IMG/VR virus record: IMGVR_UViG_3300042868_004804
Location: 1 to 29,539 of that record
Length of the DNA stretch: 29,539 bases
Origin: a virus
Strand: one strand, 5' to 3'
Under the pieces are notes generated by a model. The model did no database searches and was not told the DNA's origin. It saw only the letters and a program-made list of their open reading frames with translations. Positions 7,415 to 16,185 of this stretch are shown one piece after another. Position 1 is the stretch's first letter. Every line of letters starts with the position of its first letter. A program made the position numbers and the translations under genes.

Positions 7415-10400
7415 CTACGCCTGTGCTTCAGTCCAGGAAAGCCTTCCAAGTACGTCTACTGCCGAACCACCAAGATTTGTTACAGTAATTGTAAGAATAT
7501 CTGGACCGTCTGGGTAGATTCCCGTGTTAGCAACAGCAGTTCCACCGCCATTTATTGCGTTACCAAGATCTCGTACATTTTCAAGGGAAATACTTGTGGT
7601 TGAGTTAACGAAGAATCCACCAGTAATTTCTCCACCAGCTACCGTTACAGCACCAGTTCCGTGATCTGCAATTTGTGCAAGTGAAGAGTTTGTAATATTT
7701 GAAGCATTTCCTACTGCATTTGTCCAAGTTGTTGATGCAGAAACTGTTCCATTTAGAATAGCACGAACAAGAAGGTTTGCACTAGCAGTTTTAGTTGTAA
7801 CGTCTAGTGCTCTCAAAACTAATTGCATACGGTTAACAATGTCTCTTTGTCCAAAACCTGCGGCTCCACCATTATCTGCGGATGGTGCTACACGAATTGA
7901 GAACAGTCCCTTTGTTGCTCCAGCTAAAATATTAGCAAAGTTAGTTTGTCCATATGTGAACAATAGAGATTTGTCATCATCAAATCTTCCGTCCATAATT
8001 ACAGAAGTACCCCAATGTGACAAGGTAGATCCAAATGTAGGATAAGCAGACTCTACAATAACTGGAGCAGTTTCTGCGTATGTAAAAGTCTGACCAGATG
8101 TTGCACCCATTGGTGGGAATAAAACATCTGTTGGATTTGCTGCAGTAGCTGCTTGGCTAAAAGTTAAAGTATTTCCACTTATATTTGTTATAAATGTTCC
8201 TTCTGGGATAGAGGCACTAACAACTCTCATACCAACCTGCAAAGCAGCAGCAGATGCAATAGTTGCACTATTTGACCCAATTGCTACAGTTAGTGTCTGT
8301 GCTGATACCAAACCTGCTTTTCCTCTAATTAATCCAGTAAAGGTTGTATTTGTTTTTCCTGTATAGTTTATATACTCATATGCTGATCCACTTCTTAAGC
8401 AAAGAGTTCCAGATGATGGGAATTCTGAAGTTGACGTTACGTTCATAACTGTATCTGAAGCACCTACGGTTGCAGTTAACGCAGCAATTCTTGGGAACGT
8501 TGAAACTTCATATCTAGCTGGTAAGTTACCAGAACGCATGTAGGCTTCTTGGTTTACATTGTTATTTGGCATCTTATGAACATAAATTATATCTCCGTCA
8601 GTACCTCTTACTCCCCATCTTACAGCTCCTGCACCGTACCAGGTATAGTCTATATAAAACATTTGCATTTTTGCAAGATCAATGTTATATCCTGAAGGTC
8701 CAGTTCCGTTTAACTTATCAATATTAAATGCTGATTGAGGAATTACAGTATCTACTGTTTTTGAAACAGTAACCATTGTAGTTGTTGCACCTCTGTATGC
8801 TGGTGTAATTGTCATTGATGTATTACTTGCAATGTCTTGAATCTTATAAGACTGTCCACGAATTACAATAAAATCGCCAGGAGTTGCTTGCTGTGCAAAT
8901 ATTGTTGGGAATGATGCAGATGTTTGAGTAACTGTACTTGATCCGTTTGTTACAGAAACTCTTCCTGAAAGTTGGAACGTTGAATTTCTTCTAACGGCAC
9001 TTAAAGTTTGTCCGTCATACTGCCAAAATAGTCCGTTTTGTTGATCAAAAATTCCCATTCTATTTATAGATCCGTACCAATTATTAACTGAACAGTAGTA
9101 AGGTCCAGTTCCTGTACTACCAGCTGGGGTAGCACTCATTGTATACTGGAATTGATTAAAACTAGTTACTGAGCTTACAGTAAAATTTCCATTATATGTA
9201 GCATCTGTTGCTCCTGCAATAGTTATTGAAGCTCCAGGTTGTAGGTTATGCTTTTCTCTAGTTTGTACAGTTGCTATTGGACCAACTGATGTAATTGAAT
9301 CAAGCTGTAGATTTGGCTTTAAAATTGTTCCAGTAGATGACTGAATTGATTTTCCTGACTGGTATCTAAAATATCTACGAGTTTGTCTAATTGACTGCTC
9401 GTAATTTGAGTTAGCATTATTAGAAAAAATTACGCCACCATCAAATGGTCTATGAAAAAAGCCTCCTTGTGGAAGATTGTAAATTATTCCACCAGCTATC
9501 GTTCCTGTTGGAGCAACTGGAATATAAATTTTAAATTGTGTTGGAGTATCAACTGTTGTAACAATAAATGTTCCATTTGGTGGATTAGTAGATGCTGTAG
9601 TTCCAGTAATTGCTATTTCATTTCCAATTGACAGTCCGTGTGGAACAGTTGTTGTTATAGTAACCTGCTGACCAGAATAAGCCCAAGTTGGAGTTCCACC
9701 AATTGCAGCACCAGTATATAGTGCACCAACATTAACTGTTGTTTTAAATGCATCAAATATTGCTGTAATTGATGTTGTATTTGCTGATCTTGCAGTATAA
9801 GTAAAAGTTGTACTTGCAGATGTTTCAACAATAAAGTTTCCATTTGCAAAAGAAAGGTAAGTGTCTTGAACATATATTGGAGTTCCTACAGCTATACCAT
9901 GTGAAGATGAAGTTGTAATAGTTACTGTTTTAGAACCTGTGCTCATTGCTATACCAGTTATATTAGGCACTGCTACTGCTGTAGGGTAAGCAAATGGTCT
10001 ATTATTAATCATTGTAAGGCTTTCCCACTTTGATGATTGTAGACCATATTCAAAGTCAGTATCAATTAGTGACTGTGGTGTTGTAACTCTAAATTTATTT
10101 GCTCCATCTTGTTGTGCTTCTGATGGAACAAATTTTTGTTCAGCTTCATCGTAGACAACTTGAATCTTGTCTGTTGAATTCATTGCTGCTGTATTATAAT
10201 CTAATACAATTGTTGTTTTTCCAGTTCCATCTGGATTTATTGATGGAGTAAATGATGTAAACTTTAAACTACTATCGGAGAAATTAAACATTACCTGATT
10301 AGTTGTGACGTTTGTAATTAAAACAAGTCTTTCTTGTAAGATATTCTGATTTAAAACAATCGTCCTTGTTGATGGTGTAAAAGTGTAATCAGTTTCTGAT

Positions 10401-10417
10401 AAAATTCTTCTAGCCAT
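7415..10417 (-). CDS. Large tail/baseplate structural protein (1000 aa)
   Basis: The N-terminus (DYTFTPSTRTIVLNQNIL, then ERLVLITNVTTNQVMFNF, then VLDYNTAAMNSTDKIQVVYDE) is a module I recognise from large structural proteins of aquatic myophages. Three related beta modules follow at roughly residues 150-215, 240-300 and 370-425, each with the plan VTITT-x-x-PHGL-x-x-G-x-x-I, then NGTFIV, then F-x-Y/I. The middle part is aromatic-rich (RQTRRYFRYQSGKS, NNWYGSINRMGIFDQQNGLFWQYDG) and the C-terminal third is beta-rich with no named domain. It is by far the largest protein in the window and probably forms part of the tail tip or baseplate to which the small fibres attach. AGGAGA for translation lies inside the end of the upstream gene. 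Confidence 0.8.
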   Translation of the reverse strand: MARRILSETDYTFTPSTRTIVLNQNILQERLVLITNVTTNQVMFNFSDSSLKFTSFTPSINPDGTGKTTIVLDYNTAAMNSTDKIQVVYDEAEQKFVPSEAQQDGANKFRVTTPQSLIDTDFEYGLQSSKWESLTMINNRPFAYPTAVAVPNITGIAMSTGSKTVTITTSSSHGIAVGTPIYVQDTYLSFANGNFIVETSASTTFTYTARSANTTSITAIFDAFKTTVNVGALYTGAAIGGTPTWAYSGQQVTITTTVPHGLSIGNEIAITGTTASTNPPNGTFIVTTVDTPTQFKIYIPVAPTGTIAGGIIYNLPQGGFFHRPFDGGVIFSNNANSNYEQSIRQTRRYFRYQSGKSIQSSTGTILKPNLQLDSITSVGPIATVQTREKHNLQPGASITIAGATDATYNGNFTVSSVTSFNQFQYTMSATPAGSTGTGPYYCSVNNWYGSINRMGIFDQQNGLFWQYDGQTLSAVRRNSTFQLSGRVSVTNGSSTVTQTSASFPTIFAQQATPGDFIVIRGQSYKIQDIASNTSMTITPAYRGATTTMVTVSKTVDTVIPQSAFNIDKLNGTGPSGYNIDLAKMQMFYIDYTWYGAGAVRWGVRGTDGDIIYVHKMPNNNVNQEAYMRSGNLPARYEVSTFPRIAALTATVGASDTVMNVTSTSEFPSSGTLCLRSGSAYEYINYTGKTNTTFTGLIRGKAGLVSAQTLTVAIGSNSATIASAAALQVGMRVVSASIPEGTFITNISGNTLTFSQAATAANPTDVLFPPMGATSGQTFTYAETAPVIVESAYPTFGSTLSHWGTSVIMDGRFDDDKSLLFTYGQTNFANILAGATKGLFSIRVAPSADNGGAAGFGQRDIVNRMQLVLRALDVTTKTASANLLVRAILNGTVSASTTWTNAVGNASNITNSSLAQIADHGTGAVTVAGGEITGGFFVNSTTSISLENVRDLGNAINGGGTAVANTGIYPDGPDILTITVTNLGGSAVDVLGRLSWTEAQA

Positions 10418-10420
10418 TTT

Positions 10421-12157
10421 TTATTCTCCTAATAAAATGTCTGCCGCTTCAAAGGGATAAAGCAACTTCGTCTTTGTTGTAGTTGTTGAACCAGCCATCA
10501 TTCTTGCGTCAAATGTTGATCCAGGTAGTGGAGCCTCCGAAAATACTATGTAGCCATCATCATCAATCCAAAAACCTTGTCTTGGTAATGGTGATCCCCA
10601 TATTAATTCTGGATACTCTACCACTTGTATTATACCATTAATATTTAAAAAGAGTCTGTATGGATTTGTAATTGCAACAGTATTTCCTAAATATGTTGGT
10701 AAAAATCTTGTTTGGAATCCATCAAATCTGCTTTTAATATTGTCAAGTGGGGTAATATCTGTTACTTCAAAAACTTCTGCTTTTGTAGCATAAGTAGTTG
10801 ATGCAGCTACTTGTGTAACATATTCAGCAAGATCTATATTGTCTAAATCAGCTTGCGTTGCATAAGTTGCAGAAGCAGATGATATTGTAAGATATGTTGT
10901 TGATGCAGAAGCTTGGGTAAGATAGGCATTTAAGTTCAAACTTAGTAAAATTTTATTATTTACATCGTCATAGGTTGCTATAACATTTGAATGATTGTTA
11001 TGTGTAAATAGTGTAGATGCATAGTCTTGTACTTGATCTTCAGTTAAACCATCAATAATTCCATTTACTTCTACCCAATAATTACCGTCATAAATAAAGA
11101 ATGATCCATTTGATTGCTTATACCAAGTGTCTCCAACAGATGGTGATGCTGGATCAGTTTCAGAAATTGTAGTTGTGGCTCCACCACCACCAGAAACTAA
11201 CTGGTTCATCCAAAGACCTGATGCTGAGTTCCAAACTAAGGACTCTCCATTTTGAACAGATCCAGAAATTAAAACATCGTGCATCCATTCTAAATGATTA
11301 TTTCCTGGAACAATTCTTACTGCAATTTGTCCAGTGGATGCGTGACGAACGGTAATAAAGGCAACAGCCAGGTCGTGCTGTGGTCTTACCTTAGTAAGTT
11401 TTCCAGCAACAGTTGGATGAGCAAAAAGAATATCTCCTGCAGCCCATGTTTCATCGCCAACAGCTATACCACTAGCAACGTCACCTCTAGTATCTAATCC
11501 AGTCAAAGTTCCAAAACTTATTACTTCTCCATTAACACCGTTAGAAATATTTGCAGTAGCCATTCCCATAACAGTTAGTTCTGAGTTAATTCCACCAACT
11601 GCTGCAAAAGGCTCTACGTCTATTCTTCCGCTAGGTTCTGCCCCTGAAGCAGAAACCAAGGTTCCTTTTAATATTGTTGAACCAGTATTGTTTCTAACTA
11701 AATAAACAGAACTAGTTGACTTAGAATCAGCATTGATAGTAATAGAATCATTGGTAGAATTTGTTGTAATAGATACGTTTGTACCTGCTATAAGACTTAA
11801 AGTATCTGTAGATGAGTCTGCCACAACATCAGATTGACCAGATACAGATATTGTTTTGAATGAGTTTGTGCCCTCAATTACACCATTTACTTCTACCCAA
11901 TAAGATCCGTCATATACATAAAATTCACCAGTATCATTTTTATACCAAGAATCCCCAATTTCTGGAGATGCTGGTTCTGTTGTACTAACAGTGGTACTAC
12001 CACCGCCACCACCTGCACCAAGGACTGACCAAGCTCCTGCTTGGTAAATCTTTGCAACGGATGCTGAAGTATTAAAGTATAGCTCTCCCTCGGATCCAGC
12101 TGTAGGATCTGAAGGTAGATTAACTATCTTTAAAGTACTTAAAAATTTCTTTGCCAT
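10421..12157 (-). CDS. Tail fibre protein with duplicated WYK...YDG modules
   Basis: 578 aa. The N-terminus (LYFNTSASVAKIYQAGAWSVLG) is typical of phage fibre attachment domains. A module containing EPASPEIGDSWYK, then FYVYDGSYWVEVNG occurs at about residues 60-95 and again at about 325-365, so it has been duplicated. The region between resembles phage proteins with a DUF2190-like beta body (NTGSTILKGTLVSASG, then VMGMATANI); that reading is tentative. After residue 405 it carries the ASASTTYLT repeats shared with other fibre genes here. The C-terminal part (RLFLNINGIIQVVEYPELI, then GYIVFSEAPLPGSTFDARM) is a fibre-tip module also known from cyanophages. AGAAGGA precedes the ATG. It is a host-range candidate. 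Confidence 0.82.
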   Translation of the reverse strand: MAKKFLSTLKIVNLPSDPTAGSEGELYFNTSASVAKIYQAGAWSVLGAGGGGGSTTVSTTEPASPEIGDSWYKNDTGEFYVYDGSYWVEVNGVIEGTNSFKTISVSGQSDVVADSSTDTLSLIAGTNVSITTNSTNDSITINADSKSTSSVYLVRNNTGSTILKGTLVSASGAEPSGRIDVEPFAAVGGINSELTVMGMATANISNGVNGEVISFGTLTGLDTRGDVASGIAVGDETWAAGDILFAHPTVAGKLTKVRPQHDLAVAFITVRHASTGQIAVRIVPGNNHLEWMHDVLISGSVQNGESLVWNSASGLWMNQLVSGGGGATTTISETDPASPSVGDTWYKQSNGSFFIYDGNYWVEVNGIIDGLTEDQVQDYASTLFTHNNHSNVIATYDDVNNKILLSLNLNAYLTQASASTTYLTISSASATYATQADLDNIDLAEYVTQVAASTTYATKAEVFEVTDITPLDNIKSRFDGFQTRFLPTYLGNTVAITNPYRLFLNINGIIQVVEYPELIWGSPLPRQGFWIDDDGYIVFSEAPLPGSTFDARMMAGSTTTTKTKLLYPFEAADILLGE

Positions 12158-12167
12158 TTTTTCCTTC

Positions 12168-12209
12168 TAATATGAGGGGCTAGGGTTTAATCTAGCCCCC
12201 CACATATTA
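12168..12209. terminator. Long intergenic hairpin between two fibre genes
   Basis: Arms TAATATG plus GGGGCTAG pair with CTAGCCCC plus CATATTA across an 8-nt loop, with only a small internal bulge, giving about 15 paired bases. It fills most of the 61-nt gap between the fibre genes at 12219 and 10421. There is no clear U-run on the minus strand, so it may be a partial terminator, an RNA-processing site or a stability element that sets the ratio of the two fibres. Confidence 0.6.
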
Positions 12210-12218
12210 TATTATATT

Positions 12219-13670
12219 TTAGCCAATTACTACAACACGGTAAGTGTCAGCAGTGATTGTTGTTGCACTATTGATTTTAATAGTTATAGCAGATGTTGAT
12301 GTATGTTGTACATCTACTTCTACCTGTGCATAATCAGCAGCAACTTCATATACTTGAACTGTTACATCCTTGGTTCCAAGGTTGTGTGTTACAGTCCATG
12401 TGCATACTCCACTAGTTGATGTTAATGATGTGTTTCCAACTGCATACTTCTTTGGGAATCCGTCAGTTACTAACTTTGATTCTACAGAAGAAATATCAAC
12501 AGCAAGACCACTACCAGTTGTCAAATAGCTTGTTGAAGCTGTAATGATACCAGCGGTAAGTGTTCCAACGCTTGCAGAATTATCTGAATATGTGAAATCA
12601 ATTGTTGAAGAGTCTGTTAGCATTGTGCCAACTGTATCTTCAACATACTCCTGTAATCCAGTTATATCAGATGTTGCGTGTTGATGACCTTCAAGAGAGA
12701 TAGCAGTTTCACTACCAATCAGTCCAGCCGACCACTTATCTGATGATTCATTCCAAATTAAAGAAGCATTTGTAGAGTCTCCACGTTCAACTTCAAGACC
12801 TGCATTTGCTGCAGGAGTTCCAGTTACGTTACTATTAAGGGTAATTTGATTATCCTCAACTAGTAAAGTTTCTGTATTTAAAGTTGTTACACTTCCACTT
12901 ACAGTTAGATTTCCATCTACTGTAAGATTTCCATCAATAGTTACATCATCTGGAAGACCAATTGTAATTGCTCCAGCAGATGCTGAAATTGCTATTTGAT
13001 TAGCTGTTCCTGAAAGAGATGTAACACCAGTGTTAGCAATAACTAGACTTGAACCTTCACCACCTGAACCAGTTACACTGATACCTGCACCAGATGCACT
13101 TGCACCTGCTACATAGTCACCAGTTGTATCTGCACCAAGAGCGACTGAATCTGCTACAATATCTGCTGTAATTGTTACGTTCTGACTTCCATCAAAACTA
13201 ACACTACCACTCAAAGAGCCACCAAGACCAATAGATCTAGCTGTCTGTAAAGTGGAAGCAGTACTTGCATTACCAGTTAAAGCACCAGTTACATCTACGT
13301 TAATAGAGTTTGGTAAACTAACTATAACTGATCCAGCAGAACCTGAAACAGTTACTTCATTAGGTGTTCCAGCAATGCTGGTTACACCAGTGTTAGCAAT
13401 TGTAAGAGAATTACCAGCATCATCATAGTTTAAAGAAATTCCAGTTCCACTATCAAGTAAATCATTTACTGCATCTCCAATAAATTCAGCAGAACCAACG
13501 GCTTCCCATTGACTAGTTGTACCATTGTAGATTTTTAGTGTTTGCAAAACAGTATTAAAATAAAGTTGACCAGCAACTCCAGTACCTGGATCTGTAGCCA
13601 AATTATGGATAACACCGTTTTGTAATTCATTAAGATTTAAGTCAATACTTGTTAAAAATTTTCTAGACAT
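12219..13670 (-). CDS. Long tail fibre protein, cyanophage-like shaft
   Basis: 483 aa. It starts with a fibre attachment domain (QLYFNTVLQTLKIYNGTTSQWEAVG). The shaft is built from repeats such as LTIANTGVTSIAGTPNEVTVSGSAGSV, each broken by short glycines, with two clear copies (about 90-115 and 210-235), and DVTIDGNLTVDGNLTVSGSVTTLNTETLLVEDNQITLN, a module widespread in fibres of marine and freshwater phages. The C-terminal domain (VCTWTVTHNLGTKDVTVQVYE, ending in TADTYRVVVIG) is a small beta domain often found at fibre ends. AAGGGGG lies before the ATG. It is probably a trimeric host-binding fibre. Confidence 0.83.
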   Translation of the reverse strand: MSRKFLTSIDLNLNELQNGVIHNLATDPGTGVAGQLYFNTVLQTLKIYNGTTSQWEAVGSAEFIGDAVNDLLDSGTGISLNYDDAGNSLTIANTGVTSIAGTPNEVTVSGSAGSVIVSLPNSINVDVTGALTGNASTASTLQTARSIGLGGSLSGSVSFDGSQNVTITADIVADSVALGADTTGDYVAGASASGAGISVTGSGGEGSSLVIANTGVTSLSGTANQIAISASAGAITIGLPDDVTIDGNLTVDGNLTVSGSVTTLNTETLLVEDNQITLNSNVTGTPAANAGLEVERGDSTNASLIWNESSDKWSAGLIGSETAISLEGHQHATSDITGLQEYVEDTVGTMLTDSSTIDFTYSDNSASVGTLTAGIITASTSYLTTGSGLAVDISSVESKLVTDGFPKKYAVGNTSLTSTSGVCTWTVTHNLGTKDVTVQVYEVAADYAQVEVDVQHTSTSAITIKINSATTITADTYRVVVIG

Positions 13671-13688
13671 ATATTTTCACCCCCTTCA

Positions 13689-14162
13689 TTACGATAAATA
13701 AGCCCTTCCCGAAAATCCTCCGATAAAGGTTAAAACTACAGTATTTGAATTTGGATAGTTATATGACCCCTCAACAACTGTTCCTGCTGTATCAACTACT
13801 GTAATATTAGGGGTAAACCCTAATCCATGTGTTACATTCCATACCGAAGATGGTACTGATTGAATATGAACGTAACCAAGCTCTTGACTTCCAACTAAAT
13901 CTGTTGGAGTTCCCCAACCTGAATCTGTCTTTGGACCATACAAATTCATGTTTAATGTATTTAAATAAAAATCTCCATTTATACCAAGGGATTCAGATGG
14001 TGCACCAACACCATTAAGAAGACCAGTTCCTCTGGGTCCTTGTGGACCAGAAGTTCCTAAATCTACATTTACTATTTGTTCTGTTAAATTAATATCAACA
14101 TTTGTTTCATTTACAGAAACATTATTGTTTATTTGACTAAGCTCTACTTTAACTTCAGACAT
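13689..14162 (-). CDS. Tail protein with GPQGPRG neck and fibre-tip domain
   Basis: 157 aa. The N-terminal strand (VDINLTEQIVNVDLG) leads into GPQGPRGTG, then a linker (APSESLGINGDFYLNTLNMNLYGPK) common to collagen-like phage fibres, then a C-terminal module (VWNVTHGLGFTPNITVVDTAG, then VVLTFIGGFSGRAYLS) that resembles the C-terminal domain of the long fibre at 12219. Its ATG overlaps the upstream TAA (TAATG), and AGAGGT lies 9 nt upstream. With the upstream BppU-like gene it mirrors the pair at 6581-5615. Confidence 0.78.
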   Translation of the reverse strand: MSEVKVELSQINNNVSVNETNVDINLTEQIVNVDLGTSGPQGPRGTGLLNGVGAPSESLGINGDFYLNTLNMNLYGPKTDSGWGTPTDLVGSQELGYVHIQSVPSSVWNVTHGLGFTPNITVVDTAGTVVEGSYNYPNSNTVVLTFIGGFSGRAYLS

Positions 14163-14506
14163 TATCTAGTTACCTCTGGAGTTACATTGAATGTACCTTC
14201 AATTAATCTATCAACAATATTGGATGGACTAATTATTTCTAGATCATAAACATGCGTTCCAGTAGGAAATTGAGAAGTAACACTTGCTGAAATTAATATA
14301 TCAATTGTTCCAGCAGATCCACCCATAGTAATTCCACTACCAGAAACTAGTGATACTAATGGGTCTGTTGAATAATAGGCTTCTCTTACTTGAAGTCTTG
14401 AGGAATACCCAGATAAATTTACTGGAACTTCGTCCAGGGTGTATGTTAAAGTCCTTCTAAACGTGCTTCCTTGAGGACAAACAAAGTTTACAAGCCCTGG
14501 GGTCAT
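14162..14506 (-). CDS. BppU N-terminal-like baseplate/tail protein, second copy
   Basis: 114 aa from the ATG at 14506; AGGAG lies 8 nt before it, whereas an in-frame GTG 9 nt upstream is too close to that site. The pattern QGSTFRRTLTYTLDEVPVNLSGYSSRLQVRE, then SGITMGGSAGTIDILIS, then GTHVYDLEIIS and a final LIEGTFNVTPEV is the immunoglobulin-like plan of the BppU N-terminal domain. It probably anchors the following GPQG protein to the tail. It shares order and size with the 6216 gene but has diverged in sequence. Confidence 0.72.
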   Translation of the reverse strand: MTPGLVNFVCPQGSTFRRTLTYTLDEVPVNLSGYSSRLQVREAYYSTDPLVSLVSGSGITMGGSAGTIDILISASVTSQFPTGTHVYDLEIISPSNIVDRLIEGTFNVTPEVTR

Positions 14507-14558
14507 ATTGGGCACTCCTATTTAAATTTTCTTACTTTTCTTATTATACCAAACTATT

Positions 14559-14873
14559 TTATTTCTTATCTGCAATATATGCTACTAAGACATCGTGAAT
14601 TACTTTTACTTCTCCAGTTAATTGCTTAACATCTGCTTTAATTTCACCTTGATTATCTCCTAGACAGTTTACCTTGTCTGCAAGGCTTGAGCCACCATTT
14701 GGAAATATCTGATGCTCTACACGATCAAGACGATCTGCTATGGTTCTACCTTTTTCATCCTTACCAAGAATTCTTTCAAATTTTCTTACGGTTGCATAAC
14801 CAACGCCTAAAATAGCGGTAAGAGATAAAAACATTTGCCAGTTTTCAACAAACATAGATATTGAATTATTCAC
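14559..14873 (-). CDS. Membrane-anchored coiled-coil protein (DUF2746/holin-like, tentative)
   Basis: 104 aa from a GTG at 14873; a GGAG is about 14 nt upstream, and the alternative ATG at 14855 has no ribosome site. One transmembrane helix lies at about residues 12-27 (WQMFLSLTAILGVGYATV). It is followed by a charged linker, a DRLDRVEHQIFPNGGSSLADKV segment and a likely coiled coil to the end. This plan matches small phage proteins encoded near lysis or tail genes in actinophages. Possible roles are accessory holin, spanin-like protein or membrane sensor. It lies just upstream of the BppU-like gene and shares a divergent promoter region with the plus-strand gene at 14944. Confidence 0.6.
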   Translation of the reverse strand: MNNSISMFVENWQMFLSLTAILGVGYATVRKFERILGKDEKGRTIADRLDRVEHQIFPNGGSSLADKVNCLGDNQGEIKADVKQLTGEVKVIHDVLVAYIADKK

Positions 14874-14889
14874 GATTTTATGGTATACT
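14861..14889 (+). promoter_or_regulatory. Promoter for the DUF7455 gene
   Basis: TTGAAT, then exactly 17 nt, then TATACT preceded by TGG (extended -10). It gives a leader of about 48 nt containing TAGGAG before the start at 14944. It overlaps the start of the leftward gene at 14873. Confidence 0.55.
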
Positions 14890-14910
14890 CCAAAGTAAGA
14901 CTTAATGACA

Positions 14911-14919
14911 ATTATAACA
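14911..14919 (-). promoter_or_regulatory. Extended -10 box for leftward transcription
   Basis: Minus-strand TGTTATAAT, a perfect extended -10, about 40 nt upstream of the start at 14873. No -35 is visible. It faces the plus-strand promoter at 14861-14889, so the two transcripts would overlap at their 5' ends. Confidence 0.4.
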
Positions 14920-14943
14920 TATGAATAACATAGGAGTTAAAAA

Positions 14944-15171
14944 ATGCCTGAAACTAAAGTAAAAAAACAAGAAGAAAAAGTATTAAAAATTGCAGATCGT
15001 TGTGATAGATGTGGTGCTCAAGCATTCGTACTTGCTACTGGAGTTTCAGGGGAATTAATGTTTTGTGGTCATCATTATCACAAATATGAATATGCAATTA
15101 CTCAATGGGCTTATAAGATTGTTAATGAATTAGATACTATTAATGAAAAGTCTGCAAGTAGTAATATTTAG
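14944..15171 (+). CDS. DUF7455-like zinc-ribbon protein
   Basis: 75 aa. After a lysine-rich start, DRCDRCGAQAFVLATGVSGEL, then MFCGHHYHKYE gives a CxxC plus CGHHxxK zinc-ribbon plan. I recognise this as the small DUF7455 family of Actinobacteria, whose function is unknown. All likely zinc ligands (two Cys, one Cys, two His) are present. TAGGAG precedes the ATG, and a good promoter lies at 14861-14889. The gene is alone on the plus strand inside the leftward fibre block and ends 4 nt from the convergent S74 fibre gene. It looks like a host-derived moron and may act on host transcription or translation; that role is inference. Confidence 0.82.
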   Translation: MPETKVKKQEEKVLKIADRCDRCGAQAFVLATGVSGELMFCGHHYHKYEYAITQWAYKIVNELDTINEKSASSNI

Positions 15172-15175
15172 TATA

Positions 15176-16183
15176 TTATAAATTTGCTAATCTATTTTCT
15201 AAATACTCTATACGTTGCTCAAGCTCATTTGAGCGAGCCTTTTCACGCTTAACGACATCAAGAAGATAAACAGAAAGTTCAGCATACTTGACACCTTCTG
15301 GCTCAGGTGATTCAAATTCTAACATCTCTGGCGTTCCGTCTTCGTTAAACTTTTGATTTCCAAATTCATCGTAAACAATTTCTGCTTTTTTGAATAAAGC
15401 AAGACGAGGTTCTACCTGAGCAACTTCTTCAGCAATAAGACCTACATAAGACCATTCTTCTGGATTATCTATGTTAGTTTCATTAGCCTTAAACCATACT
15501 GGTCTTAGATTTAATACTCTATCTGCAACATCATGGTCTAAATCTTCAATGCTGTTTTTGTACTTTGAAGATGAAGATGTTCTACGAAGTTGACCATCAG
15601 ATGTAACAACTACTGCCTGACCAGCGACTGTATTGGTTTGAATACATCCCCAAAAAGCAGTAGTGCTATTCATAGAAAGTTGCCCTCCAGCACCAGCAGT
15701 AATTGATGCCAACTGAGCATTTACAGGATTGTTGGTAAATTGAATAATTGCATTATTAACATTTGAAGAAGACTGACGAACTAGTAGTCCACGACCTGCC
15801 CCATCATTTGTCACACCACCAACCCATCCACCACCACTTATATCACTAGTTGTATTAATAATTCCAGCACTAACTGTTCCAGTAAAAGTTGGGTCAGCAG
15901 TTGGAGCCTTTGCATTTAAAGCAGTCTGAGTAGCAGTAGACACTGGTTTGTTTGAGTCAGAAGTGTTATCTACGTTTCCAAGCCCAACCATTGATTTTGT
16001 TATACCAGAGACTGTTCCAGTAAAAGTTGGAGATGATATTGTTGAGTATGTATTAGAAGCAGAACTCTGTGTTAAATATGTAGAACTTGCGGTAGATTCT
16101 AATAAATATCCAGATAGATCGGTATTAGAAGAAGCTAGTTCTACCCAATCATTTCCATCATTTACATATGCTTTTTTAGCCAT
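15176..16183 (-). CDS. Tail fibre with C-terminal peptidase S74 (intramolecular chaperone) domain
   Basis: 335 aa from the ATG at 16183; an ATG 6 nt upstream overlaps the preceding TGA. The N-terminus carries TASSTYLTQSSASNTYST repeats shared with other fibres here, then TFTGTVSG modules. The S74 domain begins at about residue 205: SSSSKYKNSIEDLDHDVADRV, then LRPVWFKANE, then WSYVGLIAEEVAQVEPRL, then GVKYAELSVYLLDVVK, ending in a coiled coil. The Ser...Lys pair of the SSSSKYK start fits the self-cleavage dyad. The domain folds the trimeric fibre and is then released. AAGGG lies about 10 nt before this ATG. It is a strong receptor-binding candidate. Confidence 0.88.
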   Translation of the reverse strand: MAKKAYVNDGNDWVELASSNTDLSGYLLESTASSTYLTQSSASNTYSTISSPTFTGTVSGITKSMVGLGNVDNTSDSNKPVSTATQTALNAKAPTADPTFTGTVSAGIINTTSDISGGGWVGGVTNDGAGRGLLVRQSSSNVNNAIIQFTNNPVNAQLASITAGAGGQLSMNSTTAFWGCIQTNTVAGQAVVVTSDGQLRRTSSSSKYKNSIEDLDHDVADRVLNLRPVWFKANETNIDNPEEWSYVGLIAEEVAQVEPRLALFKKAEIVYDEFGNQKFNEDGTPEMLEFESPEPEGVKYAELSVYLLDVVKREKARSNELEQRIEYLENRLANL

Positions 16184-16185
16184 TA

